Source: Owenia fusiformis
Lineage: Eukaryota; Annelida; Polychaeta; Sabellida; Oweniidae
NCBI GenBank assembly: GCA_903813345.2
Contig: CAIIXF020000009.1
Coordinates: forward strand, 37,877,759-37,941,758
Reading direction: 5' to 3'
Length of the DNA stretch: 64,000 nt
Shown in pieces: positions 1 to 15,400 of the stretch (the stretch's first letter is position 1; each line of letters starts with the position of its first letter). The notes beneath the pieces are model-generated. The model saw only the letters and a program-made list of their open reading frames with translations, was not told the DNA's origin and made no database searches. The translations under genes and the position numbers were made by a program.

Positions 1-399
1 ATAGAAACAGAAATTCAAAAAATGAAGTTACCCCTTTTATTTCTCGATTTTCACCTTACTGCCTTATTTCCTGACTGGAACTTGCACATCTGTATTACCA
101 GAGTCGTATAGTGTCCCATCACACGAAATTATACAGAACAAGTATATTTTCAGCCTCCCTTCACTCAGAGTTTTGGCAGATGGATGACGTTATCAGGATT
201 ATACACATCAGTCTATCCGAGTGATGTCCAGTCAAATAGATCTCTGAGGTGTGATAAAAAACATGTAGTGTTTCAGGGCCAGGCTCATGATCTTGAATAC
301 AGAGAGGTATATGAACAGTCACTGCCCTCATGGCTTAGATGAATATATCTTTACGTTTCAGTTCTGATTATAAAAATATATTTATGTTTAACTTTTTAG
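1..399. other. XPO6 upstream intron or 5' region
   Basis: No ORF or repeat recognised. The stretch ends in a pyrimidine-rich acceptor with AG at 398-399, directly before the first XPO6 exon in the window. That exon starts at the second codon of the protein, so the initiator exon must lie upstream of the window or in unrecognised sequence here. Confidence 0.5.
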
Positions 400-490
400 G
401 CTTCAGATGAGGCATCACTTCGTGCTCTCGAGGGCCTTATGACAGAATTCTTTCATGTGCAAACAACCAATGAAAGAAAACGACAGATAG
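400..490 (+). CDS. XPO6: XPO6 exon 1 in window
   Basis: Starts in phase 0 with ASDEASLRALEGLMTEFF, the extreme N-terminus of exportin-6 minus Met. The donor is GTAAG at 491 and the last codon is split after one base. Confidence 0.95.
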
Positions 491-3400
491 GTAAGTTGCC
501 AAGCAATGTACCTAAATCTTACCTTACATAAAAAGTTACCCTAAGCGCATAGTTTAGTTCTAAAGGAACTTCTGGACAATTTAAACTGCCCAACAGTAAA
601 TTCAATCAGATGTCACAGTCCAGGTCATAAATCAATTGAAACCAACCAAATTGACATTTTCTCAACCAATCAGAGAGCAAAAAGAAACATGCTGAATAAT
701 GTTTATGTTGGTTGATACTTGGTAAACAATGGCCTAGAAAAAATGACCATGTATAGAAAGTCGTCCTTCTGGCAATGGCAAGCACTGATTGGCTTCAAAA
801 ATATAAAACTGAAAGAGTGAAGACGAAGGTATCTAATAGGGACTTATTTAGTCAAACAAATGCGAATGATATTAAAAGAAATATGCAAAGTTTGTTTATT
901 CATTTGCTAGGAATATTGGTTTTGATGAATGATTTCTTTCTTTTATTTTAGAGGAGTTACTGAACAACTTTAGTCAACAGAAAGATGCATGGAGGCACTG
1001 CTTGTTTTACATGGCTAATACTGGCAATGAGTACGTCATGATGTACTGTATGACTGTATTAGAGGTAAGTCTTCACATTTATACAGAATCAGGCTGAGTT
1101 GAAATATCAGCTTTTTATGTAACCTCCAAGGAGTGTTTATTGTTAATGCAACCATTTTGGCAGAAACCATTTTGTGACTAGTATTTAGTGTTTGGCATTC
1201 AGGGTTGACAAACGAAGGTTTACACTTTTGAAATTGTAACCAAATGGTGACATTTTGTTGTAATGATGTCTTGATTTCTTGATGTCTAGCAGGTTAAATA
1301 AGAGAGCATGTAAAGACCAACTTTGTTAAGGAAGGAATAATGGATCTGCATTAACCCTCTTAGGGGGTCTTATCCTTAGTAGCCTTAGTTAAGATTGCTT
1401 TTGCCAAAATTGATAACTTGACTCGGCCTCTTAAAACAAGTAAAGGCCTTGTAAATATAAATCAGTGTTCTTACTTGGGTTTGCAATGTTTTTTTCATCA
1501 TGAAATATATGTATGTATGTATATTTATTTATTTAAGTGCCTCGTATAGAATACCAATCCTATTTTAGGCTTATGGGGCACATTATATTTATTACACATG
1601 GTTGGTGAAAACATGAACACATTGCTGTGTTGTGTGGTCAGGAAATGGTAACTATATTAAACTGTTTTGCTATCAGGAAAGTTCATGGAAATACAAATGT
1701 AGTTTCAATTTGCCACATCTTTTATATACAAACATAAAAGGATTTCTTTGCAACACATAATTTTATGCTAACATTTTTAGCAATACACACAAATCTGTGC
1801 TCAAATGTTGAAGAGTTCTTGAAAGGTTTTGTCTGTTTTAACATGGAATTCTTCTCGTCTGTCTTTGTTTGCCATAGTCCCTATCCAATTAGTAAGCGAC
1901 CATGCAAGAAAGTGCATAGCACCTTTGATATCATATTGATATTCATCATACATTGCTTGTGGAGTATAAGCTTGAACAATACAACCCCACTCCACATCAC
2001 AATTTCTACGAAGTATACTGTTGTGATGTTTTCTGTGTTTGTTTGCCACTAAGTTTATGAGACGTCTTATTTTTGAAACTGATGACTCAGCTTTTCAGGA
2101 CTAACACTCTCATCAGTCAGCCAAGACTTTATTTCAGAAATAACAGAGCGCAGGCCTTTGAATTTGTTTACACAAATCGGGTCAAATTGGTAATAATTTC
2201 TGTCTTCATCAGTGTCATAATATTGTGGTGTTGCCCAAAATGGTTAATAAAGGAGATAAAGAAGCTTGTTGAATGTGGTGAACTGTGTTGTTGCCAATGT
2301 TGTTCTTTTGGTATTGGCCTCCTCTTCTGTATTCATGGCAATGGCCACCATTGAACTTGCCAAAACCACATTGAACAAGCAAAGATTCATTTTGATTGTG
2401 CTATAAAAGTAACGAAGCCAAAGTTTAGTTCAGCACTCAGCCAGGAAACCCAATGGTTATTTCTGAAGACTAAGGTATGATTATATTCGCCTATTTTATA
2501 ATTCCTTAAGGCTTAAAATAAGCAGTTAAATTAGTTTTGTCAATACATATAAATGTACACCCAGGTCTTGTCATCTCTTTTTCCCTTAAATGTGTGGCAC
2601 TTGAGTAAGACACAAGGAACGAGACTGTGATATGGAATCACTTTTTGAAGATAATTCATATTGTTATGTCCCCACCACATAGTGTGGGGCCATATTGTCA
2701 GCTTAGGCGCGCCCGTCTGTCTGTCCGTCCGTACGTCCGGCAGTTTTCTCAAAAACCACTACAGATATCACCTTCAAATTTTCAGGGATAACTTATGAGT
2801 GCATACAGATGTGGACGAATTTTTTTTAGCTCGATACCTACTTCCTGTCGGCCATTTTGAAGTCAAATGCTAAAATCCTTGTCTGCAAACTTTAAGAAAA
2901 ATGGCTACACGGTTGCTTTTAAAACTTTAACATCTTGTTCAGCTTACTTCATTCTACATCTGATCAGGTTTTGGACCTGTTAGCTCAGTCGTGGCAGCCA
3001 TCTTGAATGTCTTAAGAAAAGTTAGCGCGTGATAATACTTTGTATCATATTGAACGGTGTTTTTGAGTTTTCATACTTTAACTATTTAGTAGCTTTATAA
3101 ATAATTTCACGTGTACTTTGTTCTAGAAGCCTATGTTCTAGAAGCCTATTGTTAACAGTAGTTATAGGTGATAATTTTGTTAAAAGAAATCAGCAAAAAC
3201 TAATAATCACTTTTTTATTGTTGGCCTTTTTGGATTTTTCCATCCTAAAATCTTGTCTGTAAAGTCTTGTCTACGCGTTTTCAGGTGAACCGTTTGGTAG
3301 ATCAATTTTAAATTTTCAGGGATGATTCTTAGTATGAAAATCTAGATCTGATTAGTTTTTTGGCATTCTGGGTAAATGTCAAGACAGCCATTTTGGATTT

Positions 3401-6400
3401 TCCGTCCTAAAATCTTGTCTGTAAAGTCTTATCTACGCGTTTTCAGGTGAACCATTTGGTAGATCAATTTCAAATTTTTAGGGATGATTCTTAGTATGAA
3501 AATTTAGATCTGATCAGTTTTTTGGCATTCTGGGTAAATGTCAAGGCAGCCATTTTGGAATTTCTGTCCTAAAATCTTGCCTGTAAAGTCTTGTCTGTGT
3601 GTTTTCAGGTGAACCGTTTGGTAGATCAATTTCAAATTTTCAGGGATGATTCTTAGTATGAAAATCTAGAATTGATTAGTTTTTTGGCATTCTGGGTAAA
3701 TGTCAAGGCAGCCATTTTGGATTTTTCCGTCCTAAAATCTTGTCTGTGAAGTCTTGTTTACGCGTTTTCTGGTGTACTGTTTGATGGATCAATTTCAAAT
3801 TTTCAGGGTTGGTTCTTAGTATGAAAATCTAAAGCTGACTAATTTTTTGGCATTCTGGGTAAATTTTAATGTGGCTATTTTGCATTTACTGTCCCAAAAT
3901 TGTAACGGTAAAGTCTTGTCAACTCATTTTCAGGATAACCATTTGACGGGATCACCCATTGGTGGGGACATATTGTACACATTTGTGTTCTTGTTTTATA
4001 TTTATTATTGATAAGTGACATATCTACCCACCTTTATCTCCAGCACTGCTTGTTTTGTTTTTGATGTTAATATGAGCAGAGTCTAGTCAACAGAATATGT
4101 ATTATGACTAACCTTTAAAATGTCATAAACCTGATATAGCAAAGGTATAATGGTATTTTGGTATGAACTATAAAATGGATATTAATTTATGCCAAAAGTT
4201 CAATTATTAAACCGAGACTGACTTTTTAAAAATGTTAGAAACATGATAGGACAAAGGCGTTGTGGTATTGCGGATATTAATTTATACCATATAAGTACAA
4301 TAAATTGGAGATGACTTCTGAGAATGTCAGAAACATGGTACGACAAAGGGGTTGTGGTTTTAACCACAAATGATAATAATTATTATTAATTTCTACTGTA
4401 GCTTGCAATTATTGCCCAAACAAAGGCATTAATTAACTTACTAGATGATAATAGCTTTTCTGATGTACCCTATATCATCTTTATTTTCTAAATATAATGA
4501 AAAGGGCCAAGACTTTTTGTTGTCTCTTATGGTCAGCTAGATGCCTCACATGTACTCAGTCATAATACTTATGCCTTTATAGAGAAATTAGCTTTTTGTT
4601 ATCAAGATATCACATTTTAAAAATTGATACTAGGTATCACCTTGAAAGCCCACCGAATCGGCCATTTTATTCATGAATTGCATTACAGTGTTTTACAGTA
4701 ATGTAATGTGAATCTTCATCTCTATTTATTTATTCAGATGTTGTGGTTTTCACTTTTCATTGTGACCAATGATATTTTATTTTATTAAATATCAATGACA
4801 ACAATTAGTATCTATATGTATATGATAGTTGCTCTCAAGCCTTAGAGGTAAGCTAATATTTTGAGTATTTAAAGAAATTTTTGAACATTTAAGCATCCTC
4901 ATTAAAGTAGTTTGGTTTTGCTTTTCCCTTTTTGTTTTTAGTATTCTGGTATTAAATCACTTCCATTATGGTAGTCACTTATTTACCATTTGGTTTGGTG
5001 ATAGTGTTTACTTGCTTACTCCTCTCTGAAGTAGAGGGAAGGAAAACTAAACCTACTGTCGGTTTCCCTGGTGAAGCTGCCCAGTGTAGAACAATTAATT
5101 ATTTGTTATATGAGCTGTATGGGCCGATATGGGGAGCTCCTCTGTATTACAGTTACAATCACTATATGGGACACAGATATACATCGTTGAAATTTATTGT
5201 GGAAGACATCGGTATCATTCTGAATGATACTTCAATTGATGCCAATGAACGTTTCATGCTGCATAATATGATGGATACAATTGAAAATGTATTATTGGGG
5301 AGTGCAAAACGGCATGAAGAATCGTATAATAAAGTGCGCGATCGTTGTGAAACATCAGTCCGTGTTTGTGATCTGACTAGAATTGTCTGGCCTTCAGGTT
5401 TAAAGGACAAACAATTGAAGCAAGCAGTTAGGAATGTTGCTAGGGTAGTACATCCAGGAGTCTCAGTATGGGATGCCCAAATAGTCAAGGAAAATGGTCA
5501 AAAGAAGTTTGAAAAGAAAATGCTGTATGCTTATGAGATTTTTGAAAGAGTTTGGAATCACTCCATGAAAAGAGCAGTGAGGCGTGATAAATCAGAAACG
5601 ATAAATCAGTTGAACATTGTATTTGGAATTTGCAGTTCGTTCAAGGATAATGTTTTGAAGACAATACAATTATACATTGAATATGACGATGCAGTCATGC
5701 ATACAATAAAGGTGGCACTGAACTATATGAACGCATATGGTTCTCTTCACAAATGCAAACACTGCAACATCTTAGATGTCTACTGTATGAATGACTTCTG
5801 TCCACCAGTAACAAGAGGCCTAGGATGCGATAATACTCTAACAGGTATGCTAACATATTATCAGTCTTCCTTAAAGGTTTATTTATCTATACTTTATTGC
5901 TATCATAGTTAATTTGTGAAAGAAATTCTTGCTGCTTGTTTTGGAGTACTGTCCAAAGGAATGTCAAATGGCATATAGCAACAGAGGTCCCTCTGATCTT
6001 ATATGTGTGTTAGAATAACAACCAGAAGTCAACAGCTAAACAATCTTGACATGTTTTCATTTTTATTTACTTTATTTGAAATGTTCTCATAGAACTAATG
6101 ATATCCCTTTGCTGATTTCAGATACCAGAGAGTGTTTGATTGAACATAAAGATAGTGTGAGACTTGTTAGAACATTTGATGGGGTACAGATGCAAGCAAA
6201 AACCAATTCTGTTTATCTTAAGGGACCCTACCATAGAGACCTCATTAGTATCACTGCCTCTCCAGGAAAAGTTCAAGTTTATCTCGATATGATTATTGAA
6301 CATGCTGAAGATCTTAGTTTATACCAATCTAAAGCTTGGAGTAAGTTTGGTGATTTTCTTCAGTACATCATTGAAATTGAAAGCTCACACAAAGTAATTG

Positions 6401-9400
6401 TAAGTATGATATTTTCCATATACCCTGGCATTCATTATTGTATTTAAACAATGACTAAAATAAACTAAAATAAAATATCACTTCTTAGACTTATATGGTT
6501 ACGGTTCTTATTCATTAAGACTACTATCATGATCTGTGGAATTCAAAGCAAAAATGATTAGAAAATGAACTGGAAAAATAAAACCCAACCATTAACTTTA
6601 TGTACAATTAGGTGGACTATAAAAGAAAGAAACTTCCATTTACACAATCTATAAAGAGTATCCCCTTTCTGGAAAAAGTAAAGTTTTACATTGAAGACAA
6701 CAGTACTGTAATGTATGTAGAGAACTATGGATTAAAGGTACTTATGAATGTTTCTATATTATGTAAAAAAGTTATATAAAAGTATACATTTTGATATGAT
6801 TATTGTATTAAAAACAACAGCAAACCTATTTGTTTAGATGAAAAAGGTATATGTAAATTATCTTCTTGTTCAAATTTTCTGCTGAATGAATTTGATAATT
6901 TTTCTTTTGAAAATAGATTATGCTGCACCCTGATGGCAGTAGTAGTATCAGCCTTAACACATATTGGCAAAAGACGCTGCAAGGCATTTGTGGAAACTTT
7001 GATGGAGATATGACAAATGAGAATGAAATTGTGGAAGATGATTCTTGGTTCGATTACAATGCTGACAATATTTTGACTGATTTATATGACTATGGCTATT
7101 GAAAATAAATTTAATCACATACATACATATTTACTTGGAAGTATGTGGTTTTTTAGGATTTGGATGAAAAGATTTGGGCTTTAAATGCTATACCATTGAT
7201 GCAGCATATCCATTTAACTTTCATCAAATGTCCCTAGCCTTTTGTTTCCTTTGCTACTCTTATGGACCTCAAGACTTGATTTTGTCTGCCCCACATCATT
7301 TGAGACTAATGTCTCAGTCACTTTTGAATTAAGGAAAGCATTTGGTGACTGAAGCTTTCCAAAATTGAGAGAAATATGCAACTTAAAATATAAAGATAAG
7401 CAATACAATGTTTATTCTCTATATTGATTTTGTGAAGATGCGCCTACCATAGAGCATATATGACTAAGGCTTAAATGCTCTTGTATATACATGTACAACT
7501 ATAGTGTGTTGTATTGTATCCTTTATTACCACATTATTTCTATGCAAGTACACTGTATATTACAATTTTCAATTTTTTTTTTCATCAAACATATTTACAT
7601 CAACAGGTTGCGTTTTTTATACATAAAATAAATTGCCTTGGCCTTTAAAATCATCATCCTCTTTAAAAATCTGGAGTACATTATCTTCTCCCATTTTAAA
7701 AAGTGCTAGTAGAGCTACCCTTTCAGCATCTAGAGAGCTACAAAATATAGTAAAATGTTCTAATGTCTTGATCTCGCCGGAATTACATATAAGGCATTTT
7801 TTATTGCCTCATTTATTGTTTCCATTCAGTGTTTGGTTTGTTAAGAGCTTAATTATAAGTTTAAAATACATGCATTTATCAGGATATCTGTTGCACAGTA
7901 CCCACCAAATTAGTGGTTTAAATGAACATCTTATTCGAATATACAAATTGGTAGAATATTTCAAAGTACAGTTAATCATTAAGTTAAGTTTCTGAGTGTA
8001 TCTTACCCGCCCTAATACTAATTTGTGCCACTCTGATTTTGAGGGATAAATACCGGTGTTTAACATGTTTTTTGCCGTGTTTAACAAATTGAACCTTATC
8101 AGAGTATTCCAAATCGTATGAATAGGAGATACAACTCCGATGATACCATTATGCTCTAATTCGGTGGCTCGAAATATGAGGATTTGTTTGTAAATATTTT
8201 TGATTAGTTACTGCATTGTCACCTTCAACCTCAATTTCACTGTCTAAATCACTTGTATTCCTCCGCTCTGCTTCAGAAATGGTAAAGGATCATTGCTAGT
8301 TTCTTCTTGCCTTATTGTTGTATTGTATCGTCATGATATGTATTCTATTCTGCTAATTATAACATATTCTTGAGTTTTGTTTATAACTTACGTATTAGGT
8401 ATTTAACTTTGTACTTGAATTTAAGCATACTGTACTAATTAATAATAATTAGCAAGGTCAAAGGTAAAGACATGAATAACGTGTAAACTAAGTATGAGAT
8501 GTAAGGCAGTGTGTATGTAGAGTGTGCAGTAGCAAGATGTAGGTGATTTTGTAAGCTTACGAACTTGAATAAAGAACCTTGAAAAGACTTTGTACTGTCT
8601 AAATCACTCATATTGGTCCACTCTGCTTCAGAAATGGTGAAGCTTCATTGGTAGCTTCTTGATGGTTTATCTGAAAATAATACGAAACCAAATTATATGG
8701 AAATATGTTTTCTCAGAAAGTGATAAAGCTATGAACATAGGGTTACTGCAGTCTCTCAACAGCATAATTATACATATCCAGGAATATTTTTAAGCCCAAA
8801 TCCTAAATACCACACAAGTTACGGAAGTTAACTTAAGTACCCCCTTTAAAATAGGTTTAATGGGCTAATCAACTATTTCTCCATAAATTATGATTTTCAC
8901 ACATTGAAAAAAAATTTAATGCATAATTTAATGTACCATTGATCAATGAGATGTCTTTATGTTTCAGTTATGAAAATAATATTTAGTTTAAAATTTGGGG
9001 GTAAATTGTAGGGGGCGCCACCTATAGGACCAATTTTCACATTCGTTGCTGGGGCTAGGACAGAGAACCCAAGCTCAAAATAAGCCCAAGACAAATTTAT
9101 TTTCTGAATTTCAAAAAACAATTTTTGATATATCTTATCATTGCAATTCCAGGAAAACTGCCCTTTGAAGTCAATTAGGATTATAAAGCTGTTCGATAGA
9201 ATCCAATGCTAGAGATACGAGATGATTAACCATTTACTTTGCAGCTTTGAAAATTGAAATCTTGCTGAAGTTTCACTTTTGATGCGATTTTAAGAGATTT
9301 GCAATTTTAACCACTAAGGATTTTCTTCTTTTTAATGACATACGATACATGTATATGGATTCTGTGCATTACTGCGTACTAAAAGAAATTTGATTTACAG

Positions 9401-12400
9401 TTTATTTATTTTATTCCATTTCCAAGGATTTTTAACTTTTCTGATAAAGGTCGGAATGAATGTTAAAAATATCTTAATGTTGATTTTTCTATAAGGAATA
9501 ACAATTTTAAGGTTAAATCACAATCTATGTGTCAGCCAGATCATCTTGTTATATGAAAATGTAGTATTGTTCATATTAATCCATTTGGAAATCTTCAATA
9601 AATTAAGAATTTCAATGTTTTGAAATTCTATCTAGGCCTACAAACAGACATGCTGCCATCTATATATCCATCTATATTGCAAGTAGTCAGTTGGGTGCCA
9701 TCTTGAATTAAAAGATGGGCATTTTGAATTCCATGTAAATCTATAACAGGTGGGTGTAATGGGTGTGTTGCTATGTCCAAATGCAATGTTCATCACTCTG
9801 TGTCATATTTATAATTGTCTTGTTGCTGATGGAGTTTTATGGTCCTATTTATCTAATGTAAATGACAATGTGGTTTTGTTCATGTGTTATTTATTCTATG
9901 ATAAAATGATATTATTCTAATAAAGCCTTCACAAGCTACACACCTGTACTGTGCATTTGGCGGTAAGCTAATATTTTATTTTTATGCATTAGAAATCAAG
10001 AAATGAAAGTAGTTTTGTAACACTTCTATATAATCATTCAATCATTCATTGATTTTGTTGTTTGTTTTTTATTTTAGCATTTGAATACATCTTGTCATGG
10101 CAGTTTCTTATTTATCATTTGGATTGATGATTATGTTTGCTTGCTTTCTCCCCTCTGAAGGGGGATGGGCTCGGATAATTAAACCTAATGTTGGTTCACC
10201 TGGTGAAGCTACCCAGTGTAGAACATTCAATCATATTTTATATGAGCTTTATGGGCCGATATGGGCAGCTCCTCTGTATTACACTTACCATCACTATATC
10301 TATAATCACAAATTTACATCGCTGAAATATGCTATGGAAGACGTAAGTAGCATTCTGAATGATACTTCAATTGATGCCAATGAACGTTTGATGCTGCATA
10401 ATATGATTGATACAATTGAAAATGAATTGATAGGGAGTTCGAAACGACATGAAGAAGTGTATAATAAGGTACGCAGATATTGTGAAACATCAATGCGTCA
10501 TTGTGATCTGACTTCATATGCTCAAGTCTGGCCTTTAGGCTTAAGGGATAGACAATTGAAGAAAGTGGTTAGAATGGTTGCCAAAGTAGTACCACCAGGA
10601 GTTTCAATGTGGGATGTCGAAATAGTCAAGGAAAATGGTCAAAAGAAGTTTGAAAAGAAAATGTTATATGCTTATGGGAATTTTGAAAGAGTTTGGAATA
10701 GATCTATGAAGAGAGCAGTGAAGCGCAATAAAACAGAAACAATAACACAGTTGAAATTTGTTTATGGAATTTGTAGTTCGTTCAAGGATAATGTTTTGCA
10801 AACAATAAAATTATACATTGAATATGATGATGCAGTCATGCATACAATAAAGGGGGCGCTGAACTATATGAACGCATATGGTTCCCTTCACAAATGCAAA
10901 CACTGCAATATCTTAGATGTCTACTGTATGAATGACTTCTGTCCACCAGTAACAAGAGGCCCAGGATGCAATAATACTATAACAGGTATGCTAAAATATT
11001 ATCAGTTTTAGTTTTTATTTCTATTCTTTTTATTTTGGAGGATTTCATAGTGGTCACCAGATGACATTTCAGATATTTTGCTTTGCATTTGCATAACAAT
11101 TAAGAGAAAAGCACTCATCTTATTATCCAAGTGTTACAATTACTGCTGTTGTAGAAAATAGGGCCTTTAAGCTTAAGATCTTAGATCATGGTACAGTGAA
11201 AGAAGTCCCCAGATTGAAAAGTACATGTATTTCAGCTTCAAGTTTTTGTTTTTTTATACTTTGTTATCAAGATTTGGCCATTCATTGGGACCTTAAACAT
11301 TTAGTTAACTCTTAATGGCATTATGAAAAGAAGCATTCATGACAACAACTTAAAGGAAAACAAACACTCAACATCAATGATCTATCATACAAGTACAAAG
11401 AAACAAGGTCTAATTTGCCCTTTCTCGCTATTTGTCTTCAGAAAACTAATTTGATATTTATTATATCAATTTCAGATACAAGAGAGTGCTTGATTGAACA
11501 TACTGATGATGGACGAGATGTAAGAACATTTGATGGTCTACAAACACAAACAAAATTCAGTTCAGTTTTCATTGAGGGGCCCTACCATAGAGACTTAATA
11601 AGTGTTGATGTCGCTCCAGGAAAAATTCTTGTTTATTTAGATATGATTATTGACAAGTCTGATTTTGGGTATGACAATGAAGCACAGAGAAAGTTTGGTG
11701 TCTTTTATCAATACACCATTGAAATGTATAACACACACAAAGTAATTGTAAGTACCTTTATAACATTTTTCAATATATATTGGCATCCTAAATTGTATTA
11801 AATAAATAAATGAAGAATTAATTACTGTATTAATTGAATATAGAATAACACCTTAGAATTTAAGGGTAATGTTTAATTAATTAATTAAGATATCTTTATT
11901 GTATGTATAGAATCCACAACATTTATGATTAGAAATTGAAAATAAAAACCTGATAATTTTTAACTTTCTTTACAATTAGGTGGACAAAAAAAGAAAAAAA
12001 CTTCCATTTACTCAATCTATAAAAAGCGTCCCCTTTCTGGAAAAAGTACAGTTTTACATTGAAGGCAACAGTACTATAATGTATGTGGAGTCCTTTGGAT
12101 TAAAGGTACATAGTAGAAAGAACTATTAGGCTTGATAAACACAGTATCTAGTCAATCAGTAAACCTACTTTCTACTTGATAGTCATATATTGGAATCATA
12201 TTTGAAAACTAATAAAAATTATTCAGTTTAAGTTAAACAAATACTGTAGATTTTTGCTTTTGCCTTATTTTAATTAAATCATGTGTTTTTTCTTTTGAAA
12301 ATAGATCATGCTGCACCCTGATGGCCGTAGTAGTATCAGCCTGAACACCTATTGGCAAAAGACGCTGCGAGGCATTTGTGGAAACTTTGATGGAAATATA

Positions 12401-15400
12401 TCAAATGAGAATGAAATTGTGGAAGATGATTCATGGTTTGATTATAATCAGAATGATACTTTGACAGACTTGTATGATTATGACTTTATGAAAATGGATT
12501 AAATCTTCATTTCTGCCAAATGCTTATTGTATATGTTAATTCTTCGATTGTGGTCACAGCCCCAATTCCCTCTATCATGATTTCATTTTCCATTAGTATC
12601 CTAAAAGCATCAATTACAAATTAAAATGTCTAAAACAGATTCTCTGAATAATTATCTATTTTAGTATGTTATATAGCTGCATTAATAACTACAGAGAAGT
12701 TAGAAAACTGAGTAAAGACATTTCCTAGCTGGAAATAAGATGGCCAATGCCAAAATCTCCCTTCCTTAATAAGTTTCTAAACTGAAGTAACAAAATACTG
12801 TAGTCTCTCAAGTCAAATTTGTCTCACTATTGGGTCACTTGTCTAATAATAGTAGATTAATATATTTCTGTATATATTTTATTACAACTTGTTGTACCCT
12901 TGCATTTATTGACATTTCATGTTCAATTTACAAACATCAGGTCTTCATAAAAATAAATGTAGTAGACCACATGTGATTGTTTTAATATTTCATTGTATAT
13001 GCTCATATTGAATGTTAATGATTGTGGTAATATGCCATGTAGACCATACTTAATGGCATACTTAATATCATGTGTATGTATTAATATTAATTGTTGTTTT
13101 TATGTGCAGTGTAGACCACAATATACATATGTATAAATGTTAATGATTGTTTTTATATGCAGTATAGACCAGGATATACATCTGTATAAATGTTAATGAT
13201 TGTGGTTATATGTCAAAGTGGACCACAATATACAATGTGCACAAATGTTAATGATTGTGGTTATTTGCCATGTAAACCACAACATACATGTATGTGAATG
13301 TTAATGAGTGTCATTGTATTGTAGACCATGATCAGTTCTATTTGAAAAGAATGTGCATTTTTCCATATTGCGGTTGCATGTATCTGACATTTGCCAGTGG
13401 ATTGGCATGACTACATATACATATTAATGACTGGTTTTATGGTGTTTCTAAATATCATTAAACTCAAAGTCAAATATTTGACATTTGTCAATTGATAAAT
13501 AGACGATCATTAGAGTTTCTTGGAAAGTAAAACTGGAACATTTAAATTCAATTCAGAATTTTTGTTTGGGGTGAGTACAATTTACACTTCTACAAGTGAA
13601 ACACTTCCAATACACATTTTTGTAATTTTGAAAACCATTTTTGCCACTTTTGTATCATAATCTTCTGAATTGTTTAGGTGGAGAAATGCAGTTTGCATTA
13701 AGCTTAGTGTGGGTGTTGGTTACAGTGAATGTTGGCTTAACTCAGACTAAGGTGACATCTATATGTGATCCTTTTGATACAATACTACAACATCTCTATA
13801 ACCCTGTTTGGATGTTTCCTAAATATGATAACACAAGAATTAAGCAGACCACATTTACTTGGCTTAATGAAACTAATCTCAGAATAGGGTATCCTGAATT
13901 TACAGACATGGATCCAAGTGAATCTTCAAAACTCACCAAATAAGTCAATGCCTTAAATGATATAGAGAATGTCGCAAGAATGCATGCACAAGCATACAAT
14001 CGTGTACTTGCTAAGTGTGTAGCCTACAAGTGTTATCAGACTACCCATTGGTACATGCTACCATATGATTCTGAAAGCAAGAAAGCAGAATGTCTTGAAT
14101 CTGGCTACATGGTTTGCTCTCTATATTGGCCACCTGGAATGAATAAATATAAATATCTGCAAAAGCTTATTCTGGATATGGTCAAGAAATCAAATTTTGG
14201 ACAATTCTATGGGTATTATAAACAAGTAACTACACTTGTGGGGCGTAATAAAGTATCCAAATCTATCTCTAGAAATTATAAAGCTGTTCAAAGAGAACTG
14301 AAGCATCAATTGCAAGAAACAACAGGCAAACTGATGGTGAAGAATCTTAAAAAGATCAAGAAAACAGTGAAGGCATTTGTCAATGGGTTTAAGAAGATAC
14401 TCAATTTATTTGATACTTATGAACATTTACTTATTGAATCTATACAACTTACCCACCAATATTTGGCCGAGTATGGCAAGAAATATGGTTGTGATAAATG
14501 TATTGAAACAGATGTGTTTTGTGCAAATGACTTCTGCCCTCCTGTTAAGTCTGGAGAAAATTGTGAGAATTCCATTCAAGGTGATAGCTTAAAATATGTC
14601 ATGTTAAAATTTTACTTTCTGTAAAACATGTAAAACTAACTCATAAAAATCATATCAATTAATAAGTCAGTATTTAAACAGCAATTATAAAACATGATCA
14701 TTTTTTATGATGCTCTACTTTGTGTACATATTATTTTCATTTAAGGCAATGATGAATGTGTACTTATTGGACGCAAAGAAAATCCACATTATGTCACTGC
14801 CCAGATCTATTCAGTAGAAACATTTGATGGAGCGAAGACAACCAAAGCAAATAAAGGATTTAACCAAGACAAATCTTTTGAATTTGAACTCTTGGGACCA
14901 CATGGCAAGCCATTGATTGGATTGAGCCTTAGGAGTGGCTGGTTGAAGTCTTTGAGAAGTGTGAAAGGCCATGTCTTGACTCTCTTTAATGTCCATTCTA
15001 ATATTGAAAATTCATGTACATGTGAAGTGGTTTTCATGGGTAACATTGTAGAAGTGAGTGAATAGTTTTATACGTTGATTCAATTTTTTCAAAGAATGGC
15101 TATCATGGTTGATTATAATCTGGTTATCTTTAATCTGGTAATCTTTTAGGGGAATGGCAAACCTCTGACTGTTCCAGGGAACTATAGTATCGAGAGTGTG
15201 CTTTATTTGGATAGGATGGACATTTATCAAGAGGAAGGTGATACTCACATTTTCTTCCCACAATATGGTCTGAAGATAAGCCCAATGGCCAACGAAGGCT
15301 TAAAAATAGTTCTGAACAGATATTGGCAAGGCATGACCCGAAGAGATTGTGGAAATTTTGATGGAAACTCTGAGAATGATAAGAATGAAAATGGCATGCA

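Noticed and set aside
4968-7102. vWD-like genes as alternative exons of XPO6
   Set aside because: They have their own signal peptide, stop codon and poly(A) signal, and XPO6 exons 2 and 3 join in frame without them.
7633-7995. 120-aa + strand ORF
   Set aside because: It is the antisense shadow of the LINE tail, which has the recognisable zinc-binding pattern on the minus strand.
12959-13335. CRISPR-like spaced repeats
   Set aside because: Units are contiguous, imperfect and without distinct spacers in a eukaryotic intron: a minisatellite.
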